Below are positions 7,785 to 17,751 of a stretch of 64,000 bases of DNA, one piece after another. Origin of the DNA: Roseiflexus castenholzii DSM 13941. Its GTDB lineage: Bacteria; Chloroflexota; Chloroflexia; Chloroflexales; Roseiflexaceae. Location: contig NC_009767.1 in assembly GCF_000017805.1 (NCBI RefSeq), forward strand, positions 5,001,001 through 5,065,000, read 5' to 3'. Positions within the stretch are counted from its first letter, which is position 1, and each line of letters begins with the position of its first letter. Below the pieces are notes generated by a model. It was not told the DNA's origin, ran no database searches, and was given only the letters and a program-made list of their open reading frames with translations. Made by a program: the position numbers and the translations under genes.

Positions 7785-9983
7785 ATGAGCGACGCCGAAG
7801 CCCTTCAGTCTGAGAACGAAGCCCTGAAAGCGCGCATCCGCGAACTGGAACGCCGCCTGACGGAAGCACGCACTGCTCCCAATCGTCGTGCCACCGAAGA
7901 TGACGCCACTGCGTTCCACCAGACGGCGCTGGCGATCATGAACCGGCTCGATCTCAACAATGTGCTGGAGGCAATCGTAGCGCATGCCGCGCATCTGGCG
8001 AACACCACGCATGGTTACCTTTATCTGCGCAGGCCAGACGCCGACGTGATGGACATGCGGTTTTGCACCGGCAGGATCGCCCTCAACCGCGGCAGCGTCA
8101 TCGAACCGGGCGAGGGGATTTCCGGGCGCGTCTGGCAGTCTGGCGAACCGATGATGGTGGAGAACTATCGGATGTGGGAAGGGCGCCTCGATCGCCTGGA
8201 GGAGACCGATTTTGGTGCGATGATTGCTGTGCCGCTCAAATCAAACGGCGCCGTCATCGGGGTCCTGGGCGTCGCCTACGATACGCCGGATGGGGTTGAT
8301 TTCCATTCCATCGCCGCACTGCTCATGCGCTTCGCTGACCTGGCTGCGATTGCCATTGACAATGCACAATTGTACACCAAAGCCCAGACCGAACTGGCTG
8401 AACGAGTTCGCCGAGAAGCGGAACTGCGGGATACGACGCAGCACCTGCACGATCTGTACACTGTCGCGCACCGGCAGGCGCAGGAACTCCGCCTGCTCGG
8501 AGAGGTGCGCGCGACGCTGGCGCGCGAGATCAGTCTGCCTTCGATCTTTCGGACGGTCGTCGAGTCGCTCGCCAGCACATTCGGATACACCCAGGTGTGC
8601 ATCTATCTCCGCGCGCATGATGAACTGGTATTGCAACATCAAGTTGGGTATCATTTCATCTACGAACGTATCCCGGTCGGCGTCGGCATCATCAGTCGTA
8701 CTATTTTGAGTGAACGCCCAACGCTGGTTGCTGATGTGAGCGCCGATCCCGATTTTCTCGGCGCCATTGATGGTGTGGTATCCGAAGTGTGTGTGCCGCT
8801 CCGCGACAGAGGAAAGGTCATCGGCGCGCTCAACATCGAGAGCCGGCACGGGGTCGTGCTGACCGACGACGACCTGCGATTAATGACCGAACTGGCAGAG
8901 CATATCAATGTTGCCATCGATCGCGCCGGGCTGTATGAACAGTTGTGGCGACACCTTCAGCAACTCGATGCGCTCTACAGCATTATGGGGGATATTACCG
9001 GCAACCTGCACCTCGATAATGTGCTGACGACGATTGTCGAACGGATGATTGCGCTCGTTCGCGCAAAACACGGCGCGCTGGCGCTGTACGACGCGCAACA
9101 CAATGATTTGCTCGTTCACCTGAGCATCAATATGGACTATGACTATACCGGTGTGCGGCTGGCATTGGGAGAAGGCGCAATGGGCAAAGCGGCGCTGAAG
9201 CGTCACCCGGTTGTCGTCTACGACTATCGCTCGTGGCGCGAACGCTCACTTCAGTGCGAAGCGGAATCGACAGCCAATGTGCTGGCAGTTCCATTGCTGG
9301 CAGGGGCCGAACTGATCGGCGCGATGAGCGCAGGAGATAGCGATCTCAAGCGTATCTTCACCGAAGACGACGTCCGCTTGCTCAGCATGTTTGCGCAGCA
9401 GGCGACGATTGCCATCAAAAATGCGCGGCTATTTGCCGAGGTGCAGCACCTGGCGATCACCGATCCATTGATGGGCATCTACAACCGACGCTACTTCTTT
9501 GTTGCGGCGCGGCGCGAATTCGAGCGCGCGCGCCGCCATCGGCATCCCCTGGCGGTGATCCTTGCCGATCTCGATGATTTCAAACAGATCAATGATGTCT
9601 ATGGGCATCCGATCGGCGACCGGGTGTTGCAAATGGTCAGCACGGTGTTTCGCCGCGAACTGCGCTCCGGCGATCTGCTGGCGCGCTATGGCGGCGAGGA
9701 GATTATTGCGCTGTTACCGGAGACCGACCATGAGGGCGCCGTGCGGGGCGTCGAACGGTTGCGGTTGATACTGGCGCAGGCGGTTGTCGCCACGAACCAG
9801 GGCGATGTGAGTGTGACTGCCAGTTTTGGCGTTGCCATCTTTGCCGAACCGTTCGATGTACCGAACGTCGAGCAGTTGATTACACAGGCGGATCAGGCGT
9901 TGCTCCGAGCAAAGCAGGCGGGGAAGAACCGTGTGGAAGTCTGGCATGAGAAGGACCACGTCGGTCAGAGTCGGTCTGTTTAG
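7785..9983 (+). CDS. diguanylate cyclase with three GAF domains
   Basis: A 732-aa cytoplasmic signalling protein. A short coiled coil (residues 1-30) is followed by three GAF domains at roughly 45-195, 235-385 and 400-550, and a C-terminal GGDEF domain from about 555. The active-site loop is GGEEI at 636-640, consistent with an active cyclase making c-di-GMP from two GTP. An RSGD sits five residues before it, matching the RxxD inhibitory site, so product feedback is likely. No transmembrane segment is seen, so the signal is cytoplasmic: GAF domains can bind tetrapyrroles, cyclic nucleotides or gases, and the ligand here is unknown. No EAL or HD-GYP partner is nearby. Confidence 0.93.
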   Translation: MSDAEALQSENEALKARIRELERRLTEARTAPNRRATEDDATAFHQTALAIMNRLDLNNVLEAIVAHAAHLANTTHGYLYLRRPDADVMDMRFCTGRIALNRGSVIEPGEGISGRVWQSGEPMMVENYRMWEGRLDRLEETDFGAMIAVPLKSNGAVIGVLGVAYDTPDGVDFHSIAALLMRFADLAAIAIDNAQLYTKAQTELAERVRREAELRDTTQHLHDLYTVAHRQAQELRLLGEVRATLAREISLPSIFRTVVESLASTFGYTQVCIYLRAHDELVLQHQVGYHFIYERIPVGVGIISRTILSERPTLVADVSADPDFLGAIDGVVSEVCVPLRDRGKVIGALNIESRHGVVLTDDDLRLMTELAEHINVAIDRAGLYEQLWRHLQQLDALYSIMGDITGNLHLDNVLTTIVERMIALVRAKHGALALYDAQHNDLLVHLSINMDYDYTGVRLALGEGAMGKAALKRHPVVVYDYRSWRERSLQCEAESTANVLAVPLLAGAELIGAMSAGDSDLKRIFTEDDVRLLSMFAQQATIAIKNARLFAEVQHLAITDPLMGIYNRRYFFVAARREFERARRHRHPLAVILADLDDFKQINDVYGHPIGDRVLQMVSTVFRRELRSGDLLARYGGEEIIALLPETDHEGAVRGVERLRLILAQAVVATNQGDVSVTASFGVAIFAEPFDVPNVEQLITQADQALLRAKQAGKNRVEVWHEKDHVGQSRSV

Positions 9984-10136
9984 CGACCCGGCAAGTGTCC
10001 GTTCTCACCTGTTGCCCGGCGCTCTGTTTCCATTCCCGGCACACCAGCGCCCTGATCACGAAGAATATATATCCGCCTTTTCCGCAAACCTTCTCTGGTG
10101 CGCGCGACGTTCTCCCCGCGCGCATCGCCATCGCCT

Positions 10137-12722
10137 TCAGGGGGTGCGCGACTCCACCGGTTCGAGCCGCACCGGCACCCGTTGTTCGATCAGGATGCCC
10201 TCAGCGGTCGTCACCCGCAGCCGCAGCATGTATTCTCCCGCTGCATAGTCCCCCGTCTGCCAGACGCCCAGAATGCCGTCACGGATCGCTTCACCACGCG
10301 CAATCGTGCGCCATTCTGCGACAGGAGTCCATCCGGGCGCAATTTCAAGCGCATAGATGCCAAGCGCCACGCCACGCACATACACCAACGGATCGCGCAC
10401 CATCGTATTGGCGGCAGGTTGGGTGATCTGCGCAATGCTGCCGCCTTCACGTCCAACACCGGCTTCTGGCGGCGGACAGTACTGTTGTGGCGGTTGCGCA
10501 ATGCCATTCGACTCCGCCCATGCGCGGAATGCCAGCGGATACACGACGAATGTCACCTGGCGGACGCGCTCTGGCGGCGTGTATGATGCTGCCAGGCATC
10601 TCCCGTCATCGGACACGCCAACGGTCAGCAGGGTCACATCGCTGGTGCGCGGCTCGGTTCCCGCGACGAATCGCTCTTTGAGCGGTCGAGGGCAATGGTC
10701 GCCGGCAAGCGCGCCGGTGTCGGCGCAGATTAGCACTTCTTGAACACCCTCTGGCGGCTCGAATGCCAGGATAGGGCGCCCTTCGTGGTATCGTTCCATG
10801 ATGGCGCGCCAGATGACGCCGGCGCCATTCGATCCGGCGACTTCCTGCATCGGTGCATTGTCGTTGTTGCCGACCCAGACGCCAACCGTGACGTCGGGCG
10901 TATAGCCGACGGTCCAGGAGTCGCGCCATTCGTTGCTGGTGCCGGTCTTTACCGCTGCCGGTCGTCCATCACGGAGTTCCATCACGTTATTGCGCCCGAA
11001 CATGAAGCGACGTGCTGCGTTGTCGCTGAGCATGTCGGTGATCAGGTACGCGATCTGCTCGCCCTGATCACCGAGCGCCTGGCGACCAGGAGCGTCTCCG
11101 GGCATTTCGAGCGTTTCACCGCGCGCATTGGTCACCTTCAGGATGGCGACCGGCGGACGATAGCGCCCACCGTTGCGAAAGGTATTGTAGACCGCCGTCA
11201 GATCGAGCAGGCGAACTTCGCCGGCGCCGAGCGCCAACGGCAACCCGTAGCGCTCCGGATCTTTCAGCGTCGTGATGCCCATCCGATGAGCAAGCGATAC
11301 AAACGCCTCGATGCCGACGTATTCCAGCGCGCGGACTGCGGGAATATTGAGCGAGTTTGCCAGCGCCATGCGCAAGCGTTGCGGACCATGGAATGCATTG
11401 TCGTAATTACGCGGGGCATAGACGGTCCCATCACCGGCCGGATAGACAACCGGCGTATCCCATATGAGCGTAGCTGGCGTCCATCCACGCTGAAGCGCAG
11501 CCGCATAGACGATCGGCTTCAACGCAGAACCCGGCTGGCGCGGCGCGAGGGTCACATTGACCTGCCCGTCGATTGTTGGGTCGTTGTAGTCGATGCTACC
11601 GACCATGGCAATAATCTGCGCATCGGGCGTGAGCATCACCACCCCGGCATTCGTAGCGCCACGCTCGCGCAGCGGCGTGTATCCCGGTCCTCCCGCGCGG
11701 ATCCACTGCCGGGCAATGCGTTCGGCTTCCGCCTGCCACATTGGGTCGAGTGTGGTCACGACGCGCAACCCGCTCCGATACAGCGTGTCCGGTCCATACC
11801 GCTCTTCGAGCAGTTGCAGCACGTAGAACACAAAGTGCGGCGCAGCAATGACGGTTTCGGTCGAGGCAAAACGGAGCGGTTCGTCGAAAATCGCCTGCGC
11901 CTGCGATTCGGTCAGGTAACCGGACTTAACCATCAAATTGAGGGTAACGCGCTGGCGTTGCTTCGCGCCTTCCAGATTGAGCAGCGGGTTGAGCGTCGTT
12001 GGCGCCTGGGGAAGACCGGCGAGCAGCGTGGCTTCGCCGGGCGACAATTCCCACACATGTTTGCCGAAATAGGACTGCGCCGCCGCCTCAACGCCGTATG
12101 CCCGGTTGCCGTAGTAGACTTCATTGAGGTAGATGCCGAGAATCTGCTCTTTGCTGTAGCGACGCGATACTTCGATTGCCAGAATGGCTTCGCGCAGTTT
12201 GCGATCCAGAGAGAGAGCATCGCGCTCGTCCGGCGACAGCAGCACATTCCGCACCAACTGCTGGGTAATCGTCGAACCGCCACTGACGATATCGCCTGCC
12301 TGATAGTTGAGAATCAGGGCGCGCAGAATACCGCGCAGATCGACGCCGGGGTTCTCCCAGAAATCGGCGTCTTCAACGGCGACCGTTGCCTCAATCAGAA
12401 TACGCGGGATGCGTTCGAACGGAACAACGGTTCGCCTGCCGCTCAAGGGATCGATCAGTTCGTAGAGCACGGTCCCATCACGCGCATAGATGTAGCCGGT
12501 CTCCGAGGAACGGTGGCGCCCGATCTGCGCCGGGTCGGGGAGATCGCGGCTGTAGTGGCGATACACGATGAAGGCCGCCGCCACCGCCAGAATGACACTC
12601 ACCAGAGTCACTCTGACGAACGCCAGGAACAGGCGCCAGAGGAAGCGGAGCAGCCTTGCCAGCATTCGCCGATTGACGGGATTGTCTGGCGTTTCCGGCA
12701 TTGTTTGGTTTCTGTGGCGCAT
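10137..12722 (-). CDS. class A penicillin-binding protein (PBP1A type)
   Basis: An 861-aa bifunctional peptidoglycan synthase. One membrane anchor (about residues 25-50) precedes a GT51 glycosyltransferase domain with EDADFWENPGVD (about 116-127), GGSTITQQLVRN and KLREAILAIEVSRRYSKEQILGIYLNE. The family usually reads EDxxFxxHxG, so Asn replaces the His here. The transpeptidase domain has PGSALKP (SxxK, nucleophile Ser near residue 398), SLN (about 450) and KTGTSNEW (about 592). The last 150 residues look like a secreted beta-rich tail. A second possible start is MPETPD eight codons in; neither has a strong ribosome binding site. It acts at the outer face of the cytoplasmic membrane. Confidence 0.93.
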   Translation of the reverse strand: MRHRNQTMPETPDNPVNRRMLARLLRFLWRLFLAFVRVTLVSVILAVAAAFIVYRHYSRDLPDPAQIGRHRSSETGYIYARDGTVLYELIDPLSGRRTVVPFERIPRILIEATVAVEDADFWENPGVDLRGILRALILNYQAGDIVSGGSTITQQLVRNVLLSPDERDALSLDRKLREAILAIEVSRRYSKEQILGIYLNEVYYGNRAYGVEAAAQSYFGKHVWELSPGEATLLAGLPQAPTTLNPLLNLEGAKQRQRVTLNLMVKSGYLTESQAQAIFDEPLRFASTETVIAAPHFVFYVLQLLEERYGPDTLYRSGLRVVTTLDPMWQAEAERIARQWIRAGGPGYTPLRERGATNAGVVMLTPDAQIIAMVGSIDYNDPTIDGQVNVTLAPRQPGSALKPIVYAAALQRGWTPATLIWDTPVVYPAGDGTVYAPRNYDNAFHGPQRLRMALANSLNIPAVRALEYVGIEAFVSLAHRMGITTLKDPERYGLPLALGAGEVRLLDLTAVYNTFRNGGRYRPPVAILKVTNARGETLEMPGDAPGRQALGDQGEQIAYLITDMLSDNAARRFMFGRNNVMELRDGRPAAVKTGTSNEWRDSWTVGYTPDVTVGVWVGNNDNAPMQEVAGSNGAGVIWRAIMERYHEGRPILAFEPPEGVQEVLICADTGALAGDHCPRPLKERFVAGTEPRTSDVTLLTVGVSDDGRCLAASYTPPERVRQVTFVVYPLAFRAWAESNGIAQPPQQYCPPPEAGVGREGGSIAQITQPAANTMVRDPLVYVRGVALGIYALEIAPGWTPVAEWRTIARGEAIRDGILGVWQTGDYAAGEYMLRLRVTTAEGILIEQRVPVRLEPVESRTP

Positions 12723-12807
12723 AGGCTCAGAGGTCAGGGTTTCAAGACCAACCTTCGCACCTTCCCATCTTCCTCCCTTTCCGCGCTCAAAGCGGAACGC
12801 ACATCAT

Positions 12808-13626
12808 TCAACGCGCCTCATCCAGCCACACAATCCACTCCTGTTCCAGGGTTATCAGGTCCTTGCCGTAGATCGCCTGGTAATCCGCCGAACCCGGCGC
12901 GCTGCTGCCGGTAACGTAGAGCGCGTCGAGTCGTTCGCGCCCATACTGATCGATGAGGAACTCGACAAAACTGGCCCACTGGTAATAGAGCGCATTCATC
13001 ACCGCAACACCGCGCCCGGCATACGGCGTGGCAAGCGGATAGAATATCCCATTGGCGCGCTGCATTTGGACATAACTGCGGAAATCGGGACGACCGCCAA
13101 GCCAGTATTTCCCTGCCGCCCACGTCGCCAACCCTTCTGACAGCATGAGATCGGCGCTGAGATGGCGCAATCCGTACCGATCCTGTTGCAACTGGTGCGT
13201 ATACTCATGCGCCAGGATGGCAATCGCCCGATCGCGATTAATACTGTTGCACGTGTGAACCTGAACCTTGCGAATGTCGGTGAAGGCGATGCCGCTCAGC
13301 GAACATCCGGCGTCCTGAACGAACGCAACAGTCAGCGGCGCCGCCAGCGAACCGCCGAAACGCGCCGCGACATACTCGCAGGCGCGGCGCGACTCTTCAT
13401 CGAGTTGGGCGCGTTCGGCTGCATACAGGCTATCGCTCGCCACAATGATCAACAGCGACGGATCGGCGACAGGCACGGCAACTGCACCGATCGTCGGAAC
13501 CGTCTGGCTGCCCTGCGTCCAGCGCGATAGCATCGGCGATTGCGGTTGACCCGCAATGAACAGGACCACGCTGGCGACAAGAGCAATCAGGGCAATCTGA
13601 GGGATCGAAAGCGAACGCTGACTCAT
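12808..13626 (-). CDS. peptidase MA-like zinc metallopeptidase, membrane-anchored
   Basis: A 272-aa protein with an N-terminal hydrophobic segment (residues about 9-26, signal anchor) and a gluzincin motif HEYTH in ILAHEYTHQLQQD (about residues 138-142). SEGLATWAAGKYW follows about 24 residues later and supplies the third zinc ligand (Glu). This is the peptidase MA arrangement; the catalytic domain would face outside. The reading frame runs open much further upstream to 14205, but that extension overlaps mutM on the other strand and is arginine-rich, so I place the start at MSQRSL. A possible TACAAT -10 box lies just 11 bases before the ATG, so the transcript may have almost no leader. Confidence 0.82.
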   Translation of the reverse strand: MSQRSLSIPQIALIALVASVVLFIAGQPQSPMLSRWTQGSQTVPTIGAVAVPVADPSLLIIVASDSLYAAERAQLDEESRRACEYVAARFGGSLAAPLTVAFVQDAGCSLSGIAFTDIRKVQVHTCNSINRDRAIAILAHEYTHQLQQDRYGLRHLSADLMLSEGLATWAAGKYWLGGRPDFRSYVQMQRANGIFYPLATPYAGRGVAVMNALYYQWASFVEFLIDQYGRERLDALYVTGSSAPGSADYQAIYGKDLITLEQEWIVWLDEAR

Positions 13627-13806
13627 AACACACGGTATTGTAGCATGGTAGCATGGTGTCTGTTGCTGTGATCTGATGCGCGCCGCCGCAACGCGCAAAC
13701 GCCTGAGCGGTGACGCGACCTGTTGCCCGGCGCCCTGCAACGCCGTGCTGTTCAGTTGCGCTATAATTCCGGGCAACGTTGTAGGAGAGTCTCGTTCGAC
13801 AGCACG

Positions 13807-14658
13807 ATGCCCGAGTTGCCTGAAGTTCAACACACCGCCGATAGTCTGGGGATACAGATCGCCGGTGCACGGATTGCGCGCGTCGAACGGCTCGACTGGA
13901 CCCGCATGGTGGAAACCCCATCGCCCGATGAGTTCATCAGACTGCTCACCGGTCGGCAGGTGCGCGGATGGGACCGACGCGCCAAGTGGATTCTGCTCTT
14001 TCTCGATGACGGTTGGACGCTGGCGCTGCATCTGCGCATGTCCGGCAGTCTGACGGTTCATCCCGCCGAGGCACAACCGGACAAACACACGCATCTGGCG
14101 CTGCGCCTCGAAGATGGACGCCAGATATTCTTCCTCGACCCGCGCAAGTTTGGGCGCGCGCGGCTGCTCGACTCCGCCGGTCTCGCGGCGCTCGACGCGG
14201 CGCACGGCGATGAGCCGCTGTCGGACGCATTCACGGTCGAGCGTCTGGCATCCCTGCTACGTAACCGCAAACGCGCAATCAAGCCGCTCCTTCTCGATCA
14301 ATCAGTGATCGCCGGGATCGGAAACATCTACGCCGACGAGGCGCTCTGGCGCGCCCGCATCCACCCGCTGCGCCCCGCAGCCGACCTGAGCGCCGCTGAA
14401 GTTGCCGCACTCCACGATGGCATTCGCGCGGCGCTACGGCAGGCGCTCGCCAACGGCGGCAGCACCCTGCGCGACTACCGCAACTCCTATGGCGCGGGTG
14501 GCACGAATCAGGAGCATTTCAACGCCTACGACCGCGAGGGACGACCATGCCCGCGTTGCGGCGCCACGATTATCAAGACCGTGGTTGCGCAACGGGGAAC
14601 GCACTACTGCCCGGCGTGCCAGGCTATTCCGTCAGCAACGACCAACCGCCGCGAATGA
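13807..14658 (+). CDS. mutM: formamidopyrimidine-DNA glycosylase
   Basis: A 283-aa base-excision repair enzyme removing 8-oxoguanine and formamidopyrimidines, with AP lyase activity. The start MPELPEV leaves the catalytic Pro (residue 2 before processing) and Glu at the N-terminus, which fixes the start at 13807. RRAKWILL near residue 58 carries the conserved Lys, and [13 protein letters not shown] near 170 is the helix-two-turn-helix. The C-terminal zinc finger is CPRC then CPAC about 16 residues later. A -10-like TATAAT lies at 13762-13767, without a matching -35. Its 3' end overlaps the convergent membrane protein gene by 35 bases. Confidence 0.96.
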
Positions 14659-15202
14659 GCAGTTCGGGCAGGTAGGTCAACACAATTGCCGCAATAGCGG
14701 GACTCCACCAGAAGAGATTAAGGAACTGCCCGATGGCGGCGGACTGCGCCGCGAGCGATGAAACGCCCAGGTAGGTGGTGTAAATGTCGATGCCGTGAGT
14801 GAGGATGAGCAGGACGAGTAACGCGAAGAGTTGCGCCGGTCCGCCGAAAAGGTTCAGACGCACACTCGACTCAACATACGAAAAGAGCAGCCCGACCGGA
14901 ATGAGCAACAGGTTCCACCAACCGGTCGGCGCGGGAACGCGGGCAGGCAATTCGAGGAATGTCGCCAGCATGTTGATGCCGATCACCGCGCCATCGAGGG
15001 TGTATTTCGCGCCAAGCGCCCACAGCGGCAGCCCGAAGAGGAGCATCAGGATCCCGGCCGGCGCGCCGATACCCGCGCGCGCTGGCGGCTCGACAATCGG
15101 GTATGGCGCAAACGGTTTGCGTGGCGCAGCAGCTGGCGGTCGCGGCTGCCGCACTGGACGCTGCGGTGAGGATCTGAGCGGTTTACTGCGCACTGCCACC
15201 AC
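14624..15202 (-). CDS. small membrane protein, unknown function
   Basis: A 192-aa protein with a Pro/Arg-rich cytoplasmic N-terminus (residues 1-45) and about four hydrophobic segments between residues 48 and 185. It starts with GTG preceded by TAGGAGGAC, a strong ribosome binding site. It lies 6 bases after the next gene on the minus strand (stop at 15209), so the two membrane proteins form an operon. The 3' end runs 35 bases into the end of mutM on the opposite strand. I recognise no family. Confidence 0.65.
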
Positions 15203-15208
15203 GTCCTC

Positions 15209-16093
15209 CTACCGTTGCCGGCGCTCACGCATACCGCGTGGCGCTTCTTCTCGTTCGCGCACACTGCTGCGGTGCGGCGCTCCCACGTGTTCCTGTGTCG
15301 AATCCTCCAGGACGCTGGTTTGCAACGTGTCGCCGATATAGTCGAGAATATCGCGAATATCCTCGTTGTCGTCGAGCATGCTGTCGAATGGCAACGCCAC
15401 GCCGGAGACGGTCTTCACCGTCTGCCCGATCTCCTTCAGCGTGCGGTCGATCCCGCTCACCAGCGACTGCATCACCGCCGCCAACTCCTCGCGCTCCTGC
15501 ACCGTCAGATTGGCGAACCCGATCAGCGCCTTCTCCTGCGCCCGCAGCAGCGTCGCCCGCAGAATCGCAATGTCCGCCTGCGTCTGCAACTCATAGCGCT
15601 TCACCAGATGCGCCTGCCGCACCTGCTCCGCCAGTTCGTCCGACGACACCGGCGTCCACAAGAGCGCCGGGATGATGATGAAGCCGATCATCCCGATCAG
15701 CACCTGCTGATAGACCAGATCGGTCTCGGCGACCACCGGTTGCGCCGCCCACCACGCCCACTGCAACTGAAAGGCGTAGTAGAGGAGGTAGAGCGCGCAG
15801 CCGATGATGACCGGGAACGCCCACGTGCGCGCATTGACCTTCTGGAGCAGCATACCGGCGGGCGACCAGGGGATAAGGAACGAGACGAGGCTTGGCGGCG
15901 CGAGCACCAGGATGGCGGTGAACGCGACGGCGACGATGCGGTTGCCGGTCAGTTGCGATTGCACCCCCCACCAGTACGCGGCGGAGCCGGCCATCGCCAC
16001 GAACGCCAGGATCGCCAGCAGAGTGCGAGCGGTGAATTCGAGACCGGTGGAGCGCCGGCGCTGTTGCCGGATCATATTGAGATAGTGTGACAT
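15209..16093 (-). CDS. membrane protein with cytoplasmic helical tail, unknown function
   Basis: A 294-aa protein. Four hydrophobic segments lie between about residues 22 and 150, followed by a soluble helical region (about 155-260, containing QAHLVKRYELQTQADIAIL) and a charged Arg/Glu-rich C-terminus. The ATG at 16093 has AGGGAAG upstream and begins MSHYLN; an in-frame extension to 16132 has no such support. It is first in a two-gene operon with the 192-aa membrane protein. The soluble tail could be a dimerisation or scaffold segment, but nothing identifies a function. Confidence 0.65.
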   Translation of the reverse strand: MSHYLNMIRQQRRRSTGLEFTARTLLAILAFVAMAGSAAYWWGVQSQLTGNRIVAVAFTAILVLAPPSLVSFLIPWSPAGMLLQKVNARTWAFPVIIGCALYLLYYAFQLQWAWWAAQPVVAETDLVYQQVLIGMIGFIIIPALLWTPVSSDELAEQVRQAHLVKRYELQTQADIAILRATLLRAQEKALIGFANLTVQEREELAAVMQSLVSGIDRTLKEIGQTVKTVSGVALPFDSMLDDNEDIRDILDYIGDTLQTSVLEDSTQEHVGAPHRSSVREREEAPRGMRERRQR

Positions 16094-16245
16094 CGCGTAT
16101 CTTCCCTCTGGTGCGACGTGCTGGTGAAACAAATGGCAGACACGCAGTCGGCATCATATTTGTACCACATACGAACAGCAGCACGGGAGTCGCTCTGATT
16201 GCGAAACGTGATCGATGCTGTTACACTACGACGATTCCGCGTAGG

Positions 16246-16274
16246 TTGCGACGAATCTGCCGATCCGGTATAAT
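16246..16274 (+). promoter_or_regulatory. promoter of tRNA-Arg
   Basis: TTGCGA at 16246-16251 and a perfect TATAAT at 16269-16274 are separated by exactly 17 bases. The tRNA begins 15 bases further on, as expected for a stable-RNA promoter. Confidence 0.75.
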
Positions 16275-16288
16275 CGAACGTAGAAGAT

Positions 16289-16364
16289 GCCCCCGTAGCT
16301 CAGTGGATAGAGCAGCGGTTTCCTAAACCGCGTGTCAGCCGTTCGAGTCGGCTCGGGGGCGCCA
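16289..16364 (+). tRNA. tRNA-Arg (anticodon CCU)
   Basis: All four arms of a 76-base cloverleaf can be drawn: the acceptor stem GCCCCCG pairs with CGGGGGC, the D arm contains the usual TAGCTCAGTGG, the anticodon stem GCGGT/ACCGC closes the loop TTCCTAA (anticodon CCT in DNA), and the T arm has GTTCGAGTC. The 3' CCA is encoded (16362-16364). It decodes AGG. It has its own promoter and terminator and stands alone. Confidence 0.96.
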
Positions 16365-16386
16365 GGGTTTAGGGCTTCAGAAAGCC

Positions 16387-16414
16387 AAACGCGAGATCGC
16401 ACGATCTCGCGTTT
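16387..16414 (+). terminator. hairpin terminator after tRNA-Arg
   Basis: A perfect 13-base stem (AAACGCGAGATCG with CGATCTCGCGTTT) encloses two bases, so the real loop is probably four. It begins 22 bases after the tRNA and ends in T-rich sequence, which suits intrinsic termination; the arm-encoded A and T ends would also work in reverse. Confidence 0.65.
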
Positions 16415-16439
16415 GTCGTTCATTAGAGCCTAAAGATGC

Positions 16440-17330
16440 GGGCTGCCTTTGTCACAGGGTTCAGTCAACGGCGCCTTGTCGCCGATTCACGCGGTCTGAC
16501 GCCTGGTGGCAAAGCGTGCCTCGACATCATACGGCGAGGTGAGGAGTTGGGCGCGGGACGATGGTCTGCGGCGCTGCGTCAGCGCACGTCGTGCAGACCA
16601 TATGCTGAAGCGAGACCGTACACAGGGTCTGGATGGCAGGGCGCAGCAGCAGTTCCGCTGGTGCGTCGCACTCACCGGGGGCGTTCAACCGTGCAGGGGC
16701 CTCCTGGCCGGCGGTCTCTACGAGGAGCCGGCACAGCGTGGCGTCTTCGGGCAAGCGCTCCCCCTCGACACGCACGGCAGAGCGGTCGCCCCAGGCCGGG
16801 TCGAGGCGGGCGGCTAACCAGTCGGGCGCGGCATCAATGAGGTCATTTAAGGCGTGGCGCAGTGTTTTGACCACCAGGGTCAGGAGCGTGAGGGTAAGGA
16901 TGTTGGACAGCACACGGGTGGAGCCACTACGCTGGCGGCCACAAGCCTTCAAAAGCCAGCCTCGACCAGGGCATCAGGCATCAGCGTCAACAGCCGCTCT
17001 TCGGCGCCAGCCGCCAGCAACAAGGTGCGAACATCGACCAGGACGGCGGCATCAAGCCGGGGGCGTCGCGCTCCAGGGAGAGGACCTGTTTCCAGCCGAG
17101 GCGGGCGCGTACTGCCGCTGCTGCCTCGGCATCGTCCAATTGCTCGGTGTGTTGCAACACGAACGCCAGGGCCAGGCGGGACATCGCTTCGGTCAGGCGG
17201 CCACGATGGGCATACAGGTCCGCAAAATCAGGGTTGGCAAAAATCGGTCCGAGCGTCCTGGACAGGGTCGTAGAGCAATTGCTGTTGGGAAAGGCGCGTT
17301 CGGCGGCCCGTGCTGTTGCATCGGGGGCGC
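16440..17330 (-). pseudogene. remnant of an IS1182-type transposase
   Basis: Reading the minus strand across several frames reconstructs the N-terminal half of an IS1182-family transposase: PIFANPDFADLYAHRGR, then SRLALAFVLQHTEQL, AAVRARLGWKQVLSLE, KACGRQRSGSTRVLS and SPYDVEARFATRR. These are blocks of the DUF772/InsH N-terminal region. The frame is lost at least three times: near 17060, near 16953 (one base missing after GGCTTT, giving TGA) and around 16600. A TGA replaces the expected Trp codon near 16480. The DDE C-terminal half is absent; homology stops where tRNA-flanking sequence begins. No inverted repeats are seen. This is an old, decayed and truncated insertion. Confidence 0.8.
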
Positions 17331-17499
17331 GTACCAGAGCATCTGGTGACAGTCATAGGCGTACCGTTGTAGCGAACTACTCCAGGCCCGGTGTGGACAT
17401 CGTGGCAGGAGCGTCAACCGATAGCCTGCTCATCCCAAATAAACCAGCGGTCTCTTGTAATCTCCCCTCTCCAGCAACGCGGGAGAGGGGGGAGTTGAG

Positions 17500-17608
17500 G
17501 CATTCTGATGATCAAAAACGGGCGATTCAATACAAGTTCTTCTATCGTTCTATACCCGTTCGTCGTTTTCAGCATTCTGATGATCAAAAACGGGCGATTC
17601 AATACAAG
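17500..17608. CRISPR. two-repeat CRISPR-like relic
   Basis: A 37-base unit is present twice without a mismatch, at 17500-17536 and 17572-17608, separated by a unique 35-base segment (17537-17571). These sizes are typical of CRISPR repeats and spacers. The unit begins GCATTCTGATGATC and ends GGCGATTCAATACAAG. There are only two repeats, no recognisable leader and no cas gene in the window, so it may be an orphan remnant or a simple duplication. It lies beside the decayed IS1182 remnant. Confidence 0.42.
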
Positions 17609-17751
17609 GGTTTGCCAAAAAATCTACACCTGTGAGCCGTCCCCTTCTCCCTCACGCGGAAGAAGGGTGTATTTGGGCGTTCCAATGCACACATCAATCG
17701 ACACAATGTATGGACCTGCGGAAAAAACCTGCACCTGTGCGGACGTCTCCC

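Noticed and set aside
10740..12914. A 724-codon open frame on the plus strand opposite the penicillin-binding protein gene
   Set aside because: It mirrors the codon pattern of the real gene on the other strand and shows no domain; length alone is not evidence at this GC content.
12808..14205. Extending the HExxH peptidase to a 465-aa protein
   Set aside because: The extra N-terminal region is antisense to mutM, arginine-rich and unlike a secreted peptidase; the anchor helix follows the internal MSQRSL start.
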